This document shows positions 59,728-64,000 of a stretch of 64,000 bases of DNA, in pieces. The stretch covers positions 372,001-436,000 of the forward strand of contig NZ_PUGF01000001.1 of assembly GCF_002976435.1 (NCBI RefSeq), read 5' to 3'. Origin of the DNA: Solimicrobium silvestre (GTDB lineage: Bacteria > Pseudomonadota > Gammaproteobacteria > Burkholderiales > Burkholderiaceae_D). How positions within the stretch are numbered: position 1 is the stretch's first letter; every line of letters starts with the position of its first letter. The notes beneath the pieces are model-generated. The model saw nothing but the letters and a program-made list of their open reading frames with translations. It was not told the origin of the DNA and ran no database searches. The position numbers and the translations under genes are program-made.

Positions 59728-61796
59728 CGTTGCACCAACTCGGTAACACGTTCAAGAAATTCGACCTGGTCGAATTCGCCCTTGACGATATAAGCGCGGG
59801 CTCCACATTCCTTGCCTCGCCGTCGATCCTCAGCGGAATTACATGAAGTCACGAGTATGCTTGGCACTTCGCGCAACAAGGGATCGGCCTGCGTGTGTTT
59901 GACAAAACTAAAACCATCCATACCCGGCATTTCGACATCAACCAAAAATAAGGCATAGCTGCCACGCCGCGCCATGTCCAACCCGTCTTCGGCACATGCA
60001 GCCATTTCCACGACGAATCCAGCCGACTCCAATATGCTGCACTCCAGCATGCGCGTGGTGAGGGAATCGTCGATGATCAAAATCGGCGCAGAAGACATCT
60101 GCGACGAGCCGCTCCGGGGCAAAGAATCGCCTTCGGTATTAGCATTGCCAGACCCGCGCTGCGCAACCAACGTATCAGGGTTCAATACCATCCGTGGATT
60201 ACCTTCCTCGTCAAGGTACACGCCCAACACTATGGGGTCTGCCGGACATGAAGGCGGTAGCGCACGTAATACAACGGTATCCATCCCGCATAAGCGCTCA
60301 ACGGCCACCGCAAATAGTGCGTCGCCCGTTGCCACCACAACAGCTGTCAGAGCACGCGAAGCAAAATTCGATTTCGAGCGTACAGCTTTTTGTGGGTTGC
60401 CAAGGTACAACGGTGCAAATGGAATTTGCTTTCCTTCATACAGAACAAATTCGCCATCCGGCGCATGCACTATTTCTTCAGACGCAATACGCAACGTGCA
60501 ACGCACCGAATCAAGTGGTAATGCGGCGACATACCCAACATTCTCCACAATCAACACATCAAGCGCCGCCAGTGACAGCGGCACCGATAATTCAATAGCG
60601 GTGCCATGTCCCGATTCGGTCCGCGCAACGACTTCACCATCTAACCCCTGCATGGCTTCACGTACCAGATCAAGACCAATACCGCGGCCGGAGATTTCTG
60701 TAACAACACTGGTCGTCGAAATACCGCCTTTAAGCAGCAATGCCATCAATGCGCCGGCATCCAATTTTTCCGTATCGATCGGTGAGATTCCTTTCTTGTA
60801 TAACGCACGCCGCACCGCATCAAGATCTACACCCGCGCCGTCGTCTTTACAACGGAACCAGGCGCGATAACCACGTCGTTCAACTTCCAGGGTAATTCGA
60901 CCGATGGCTGGCTTGCCAAGCGCGCTGCGTAGGGCTTTCATCTCAATACCGTGCGCCACGGCATTGCGTACCAATTGAATCAGCGCACTTTGCACCGTAT
61001 CCAAAATGGTTCCTTCAATGCGTACATCGCCGCCGCTGGCCTGAAATTCCACCTGCTTGCCGGTAATATTGGCAGCGTCGCGCGCTGTGCGTTCCAGTGT
61101 ATTAAAAATACTGGCGATCGGTACCAATCTCAATCGCTCGGCGGCGTCACGTGCCTCGCGCAATTCACGGTCAATACGCAGAATTCCCGCCGACATATTA
61201 CGTTCAAGCGTAGCCAGCAAAGAGCACATTTCTTCCGATGCGGCATTCAATTTAGCTTGAGGTATTGCATGCTGCACGGAAATTTGCGAAGCCAGATTGC
61301 GGATACGTTCCATCGAGTCAATCGCCCGTCGCACGCCGCCCAATTCATTACCAATCTCGCCCAAACCCTCCAGCAACATATCGACTTCGATCAAGTCGGC
61401 ACGCACTACACGTACCGCAGAAATCGCAGGTATTGCGGCGCTATCCGGCACCAACGCCGACGCTGACGCGTCAGGATTATTGGGCGTTGGGAGCTGCGCA
61501 AGCCTTGCGGCAATCGCATCGAGCGCCGCAAGAACGCTGTCAACGTGCTCACGCGGAAAAGCTTGCGCTCCGTCACGATACGGTGTCAGCGTATCTTCCA
61601 GCCCATGCGCAAGATCGGCAATCTCCGATTGCTTCACGACGCGGGCTGCTCCTTTCAAGGTATGCGCCAGACGTAACAGCCGCATGACCAACTCAGCGCC
61701 GAAGCTGCCTTTTTCCAGGTCGAGCACGTTCTTGGCGAGCTGGTCCAACAACTCGCTCGCCTCAATTCTAAAATAACGGTAGGGATCTTTAGTCAT
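59724..61796 (-). CDS. cheA: CheA-type histidine kinase fused to a receiver
   Basis: A 690-aa hybrid CheA. P1/Hpt near the N-terminus has His45 in LAHTLKGAARV. A linker and P3-like helices follow, then the kinase core (LVRNAVAHGIE, DDGAGVDLDAV, GRGIGLDLVREAM), a CheW-like P5 domain (about 420-555), and a C-terminal receiver beginning PILIIDDSLTTRM with the phospho-acceptor in FLVDVEMPGMDG. The CheA-REC fusion is typical of alternative (non-flagellar) chemosensory systems such as Wsp. It starts 11 bases after the MCP gene. Confidence 0.92.
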   Translation of the reverse strand: MTKDPYRYFRIEASELLDQLAKNVLDLEKGSFGAELVMRLLRLAHTLKGAARVVKQSEIADLAHGLEDTLTPYRDGAQAFPREHVDSVLAALDAIAARLAQLPTPNNPDASASALVPDSAAIPAISAVRVVRADLIEVDMLLEGLGEIGNELGGVRRAIDSMERIRNLASQISVQHAIPQAKLNAASEEMCSLLATLERNMSAGILRIDRELREARDAAERLRLVPIASIFNTLERTARDAANITGKQVEFQASGGDVRIEGTILDTVQSALIQLVRNAVAHGIEMKALRSALGKPAIGRITLEVERRGYRAWFRCKDDGAGVDLDAVRRALYKKGISPIDTEKLDAGALMALLLKGGISTTSVVTEISGRGIGLDLVREAMQGLDGEVVARTESGHGTAIELSVPLSLAALDVLIVENVGYVAALPLDSVRCTLRIASEEIVHAPDGEFVLYEGKQIPFAPLYLGNPQKAVRSKSNFASRALTAVVVATGDALFAVAVERLCGMDTVVLRALPPSCPADPIVLGVYLDEEGNPRMVLNPDTLVAQRGSGNANTEGDSLPRSGSSQMSSAPILIIDDSLTTRMLECSILESAGFVVEMAACAEDGLDMARRGSYALFLVDVEMPGMDGFSFVKHTQADPLLREVPSILVTSCNSAEDRRRGKECGARAYIVKGEFDQVEFLERVTELVQR

Positions 61797-61807
61797 AGTT
61801 CACGTCA

Positions 61808-63277
61808 CTAAATAGCTTGCGGCTGAATCAAGCGCCGCAAATCAAGCGCCAAGCCAGCCAGTTGCGTGGCGGTTTGCAGAGTTTGCGATGAACTTGTTTC
61901 AGTCTCCTGAGTCGCCTGGGCGACGTCGGTTACAGCAATACGCACCTGCTCTGCGGCAGTTGCCTGTTGTTTGGTCGAAAGCTCGATTTCACGCGCAGCT
62001 TCGGTAGTGGTACCAACCAGGCTCGCAATTTGCTTAAATGCGACCGCTACTTCGGTGAATTGGCGTGCTCCGGCATCAACCGCTTTTGCGCCACTCTCGG
62101 TTGCCATCACGGTCGTATTCACAGCACTACGTACATCTTCTACTTGCGTGCGAATACCCTTGGTCGAATTTGCCACGCGGTCCGCCAGTTTGCGGATTTC
62201 TTCTGCCACAACGGAGAAGCGCTTGCCCGCTTCACCTGCTCCGGTCGCCTCAATGGTTGCGTTGATGGCGAGAATATTGGTCTGCTCAGCCAGCTCGGAC
62301 ACAATATCAAGCACCGCGCCAATTTCTTGCGATTTTCGCCCCAAATCCAACATGTGATTAACCACCTGATCAATCTGCCGCCGAACGCCAGAAATGGCGT
62401 CCTGTCCTTTGTCCACAGTGCCTTCGCCGGCACGTGCCGCGCCGGCGGTCTGTTCAGCGATCTGCGCTACACGTTGCGCACTCTCTGCAATCTGGCGCGA
62501 TGTCACACCCAATTCACTGATGGTGGTGCTGATCTCATTCATGGCACTGGCCTGCTCTTTGGCACCGGATGCCTGCTGGGTTGCCGCTGCCTGCAATTCC
62601 GTCGATGAACTCTGCACATGGCCGACTGCGGCACCAAGTTGCGTCGCCAGTGATCGGGTAATCATAAAAGCAGTGATTACGACAAACACCAGACAGATCA
62701 AGGTACCGACAAGAATAGTTACCTTAGCGGTGTTCACGGTTGATTCCGCCTCGGCAGCGCGTTTTTCCAGTAAATTACGTTCCTCCTGACTCAACTGCTC
62801 GGACACCTTACGCAGATTGTCCATGTATATTTTTCCCTCATTGGTGAGCACAAGTTTCAACACGTCGTCGGAACGGCCGGCTTTTTTCAACATAATGGTG
62901 CGACCCAACTCATCAAACTTGGAGGCAGTCAGCGACTCCATTTGATCAACCAACCTTTGCTGGTTGGAACTATCTACGGTCAAGGAACGCAATTCATTGA
63001 GCAATTTCGGAGCTGCAGCAACCGCCGTTGTGTATGGTTCAAGATAAGCCAGATCTCCCGTCAGCAAATAACCTCGCTGCCCGGTTTCGGCATCCTTCAT
63101 ATTGCTGAGGTATGTTGATATTTGTTCGATGACTTTATGTGTATGAGTCACCGAATAACTGGTGTCGATCAATGCATACGTACTCCAATATCCGACGATG
63201 CCGACAATAATCAAAAAAATGGAAGACACGGTAAAACCGAATGCAACTTTTCTTCCAAAAGTCCAGTTTCTATTCAT
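61808..63277 (-). CDS. Methyl-accepting chemotaxis protein with CHASE3 sensor
   Basis: A 489-aa inner-membrane receptor. TM1 lies at about 12-33 and TM2 at about 188-210. Between them is a periplasmic CHASE3-type helical sensor ([25 protein letters not shown]). The cytoplasmic part lacks a clear HAMP and leads into the signalling hairpin, whose tip reads [27 protein letters not shown]. That tip differs from the usual NAAIEAARAGE form and is typical of receptors feeding alternative chemosensory pathways. Start ATG 63277 overlaps the CheW gene by four bases. The ligand is unknown. Confidence 0.9.
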   Translation of the reverse strand: MNRNWTFGRKVAFGFTVSSIFLIIVGIVGYWSTYALIDTSYSVTHTHKVIEQISTYLSNMKDAETGQRGYLLTGDLAYLEPYTTAVAAAPKLLNELRSLTVDSSNQQRLVDQMESLTASKFDELGRTIMLKKAGRSDDVLKLVLTNEGKIYMDNLRKVSEQLSQEERNLLEKRAAEAESTVNTAKVTILVGTLICLVFVVITAFMITRSLATQLGAAVGHVQSSSTELQAAATQQASGAKEQASAMNEISTTISELGVTSRQIAESAQRVAQIAEQTAGAARAGEGTVDKGQDAISGVRRQIDQVVNHMLDLGRKSQEIGAVLDIVSELAEQTNILAINATIEATGAGEAGKRFSVVAEEIRKLADRVANSTKGIRTQVEDVRSAVNTTVMATESGAKAVDAGARQFTEVAVAFKQIASLVGTTTEAAREIELSTKQQATAAEQVRIAVTDVAQATQETETSSSQTLQTATQLAGLALDLRRLIQPQAI

Positions 63278-63861
63278 GATTCTTTTCTCCTTTGTTGAAG
63301 GGACAAATTCAATGACCGCTGTTTCGGCTCAAGTATTGGTGCAAGCAGTGATTGCAAATGAATAATTGGTCGGATTGCGTCGTCGGCACGCACGGCATCG
63401 TACCGATGAACGCGAGCATTATCTGGTATTGACACGGCTAACTGGGGTGCTGAAATGATGCTGCCCGGCTCCGCAGAGAAGTGGACTTCGAAGTGCTCAA
63501 AAGCCAGCGCCACCGGTTCACCCAAGCGTATCAATATCAACCAGCGCGGAGGTGTTTTGCACTTATAACCAAGTAGCGCGGCAAGATCATAGACTGGTGC
63601 AATCAAGCCACGGAATCCGGCCACGCCAAGTAAGGCTGGAACGGGCGATGGCATCGGCATGATACGGCGATCGGCATGCAGTCCGGCGATGTCGCTTACT
63701 CGAATTGCAAACGCATCGTCTCCGAGGCGAATACCCAAAAAGTTCAGAAGAGCCTCTTTTTGCACATGCGGTGCCTGCGCAAATCCAAGATCAAACTCGC
63801 GGCGCATGGCGAGCGCATCTGCACTCTTTGACGGTGAATTTGAGCGATAAGCTTGATTCAT
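63274..63861 (-). CDS. CheW-like coupling protein
   Basis: A 195-aa coupling protein with one CheW domain (about residues 35-180): [31 protein letters not shown], then [20 protein letters not shown], the canonical CheW hydrophobic core. The N-terminal 30 residues are an unstructured extension. It should dock the MCP to the CheA hybrid. Its ATG forms an ATGA overlap with the upstream partial gene. Confidence 0.88.
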   Translation of the reverse strand: MNQAYRSNSPSKSADALAMRREFDLGFAQAPHVQKEALLNFLGIRLGDDAFAIRVSDIAGLHADRRIMPMPSPVPALLGVAGFRGLIAPVYDLAALLGYKCKTPPRWLILIRLGEPVALAFEHFEVHFSAEPGSIISAPQLAVSIPDNARVHRYDAVRADDAIRPIIHLQSLLAPILEPKQRSLNLSLQQRRKES

Positions 63862-64000
63862 TTATTTTCTCCCAGAGCCGCTAGTTCTGCACGACACAAG
63901 GCTAATAACGCCTCGCGCTTGAATCCACCACCAAACAGCAATACCCGCGATGCATCCTCGTGCTGCAACAATAACAAAGCCAGCCCCAAATCCTTGCGTG
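63858..64000 (-). CDS. 3' end of a chemosensory-operon gene, cut by the window edge
   Basis: The last 47 codons of a gene that runs off the window. The visible C-terminus reads KDLGLALLLLQHEDASRVLL, then FGGGFKREALLALCRAEL and AALGENK. The ATGA overlap with the CheW gene places it in the operon. A CheR methyltransferase or a second CheW-type protein is expected from context, since CheR is otherwise missing, but the fragment alone does not settle it. Confidence 0.6.
   Translation of the reverse strand, partial: RKDLGLALLLLQHEDASRVLLFGGGFKREALLALCRAELAALGENK

Noticed and set aside
59974-60870. 298-codon open frame on the plus strand
   Set aside because: Antisense shadow of the CheA hybrid gene; Ser/Pro/Thr-rich low-complexity translation.
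61967-62608. 213-codon open frame on the plus strand
   Set aside because: Antisense shadow of the MCP gene; no recognisable domain.
1-64000. CRISPR arrays, tRNA/rRNA genes, complete insertion sequences, prophage
   Set aside because: No regularly spaced repeats, cloverleaf-like sequences, transposase or phage structural genes were recognised on reading both strands; a tRNAscan or Infernal run was not possible.

Overview
The window looks like a chromosomal segment of a moderate-GC betaproteobacterium, most plausibly Burkholderiales/Oxalobacteraceae. The reasons are two Burkholderiales-type trimeric porins, a two-Mop-domain ModE regulator, a DUF3391 HD-GYP protein, an aryl-polyene cluster, a PcaF-type thiolase and a chemosensory operon of beta-proteobacterial style. 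No rRNA, tRNA, CRISPR array, complete insertion sequence or origin was seen. The species call is inference.

Layout. 0-8 kb: a periplasmic solute-binding-like protein, an HD-GYP c-di-GMP phosphodiesterase, an FMN reductase, a DUF2987-type secreted protein, a beta-helix lipoprotein with a Pro/Thr stalk, and a His-rich PadR regulator followed by an MFS transporter. 8-12 kb: a hairpin-rich gene-free stretch, a DcaP-like outer-membrane protein and a second solute-binding-like protein. 12-15.4 kb: an accessory patch of small minus-strand genes (three overlapping unknown genes, a GFA protein, two very short ORFs, an exported VOC protein) carrying five copies of a small hairpin-forming repeat. 15.7-21.4 kb: a porin with a ModE-box-like operator, the ModE-type regulator itself, a cytosolic 5'-nucleotidase, a PcaF thiolase and a polysaccharide deacetylase.

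21.4-40.1 kb: one minus-strand operon of 21 overlapping or closely spaced genes for an aryl polyene (APE/xanthomonadin/flexirubin type). It encodes an MIO ammonia-lyase to make an aryl acid, a fused acyl-ACP ligase/dehydratase to load it, two ACPs, a KS with a Gln-type chain-length factor, a second KS, KR, dehydratase, thioesterase, 4'-phosphopantetheinyl transferase, O-methyltransferase, a halogenase-like flavoprotein, acyl- and glycosyltransferases to build the lipid anchor, and a LolA/MMPL/lipoprotein export module. The predicted product is a membrane-anchored, possibly methylated and halogenated yellow pigment.

40.6-55 kb: a Prc protease, then an apparent alkyl-sulfate (surfactant) catabolic island: alkylsulfatase, GMC alcohol oxidoreductase, divergent LysR regulator, porin, aldehyde dehydrogenase and a DUF1302 protein. 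A duplicated promoter segment with a LysR-gene remnant lies inside the island. A chalcone-isomerase-like protein and an alpha/beta hydrolase follow. 55-64 kb: a minus-strand chemosensory operon (a partial gene, CheW, CHASE3-type MCP, CheA-REC hybrid, CheB and a giant five-receiver hybrid kinase), running off the right edge.
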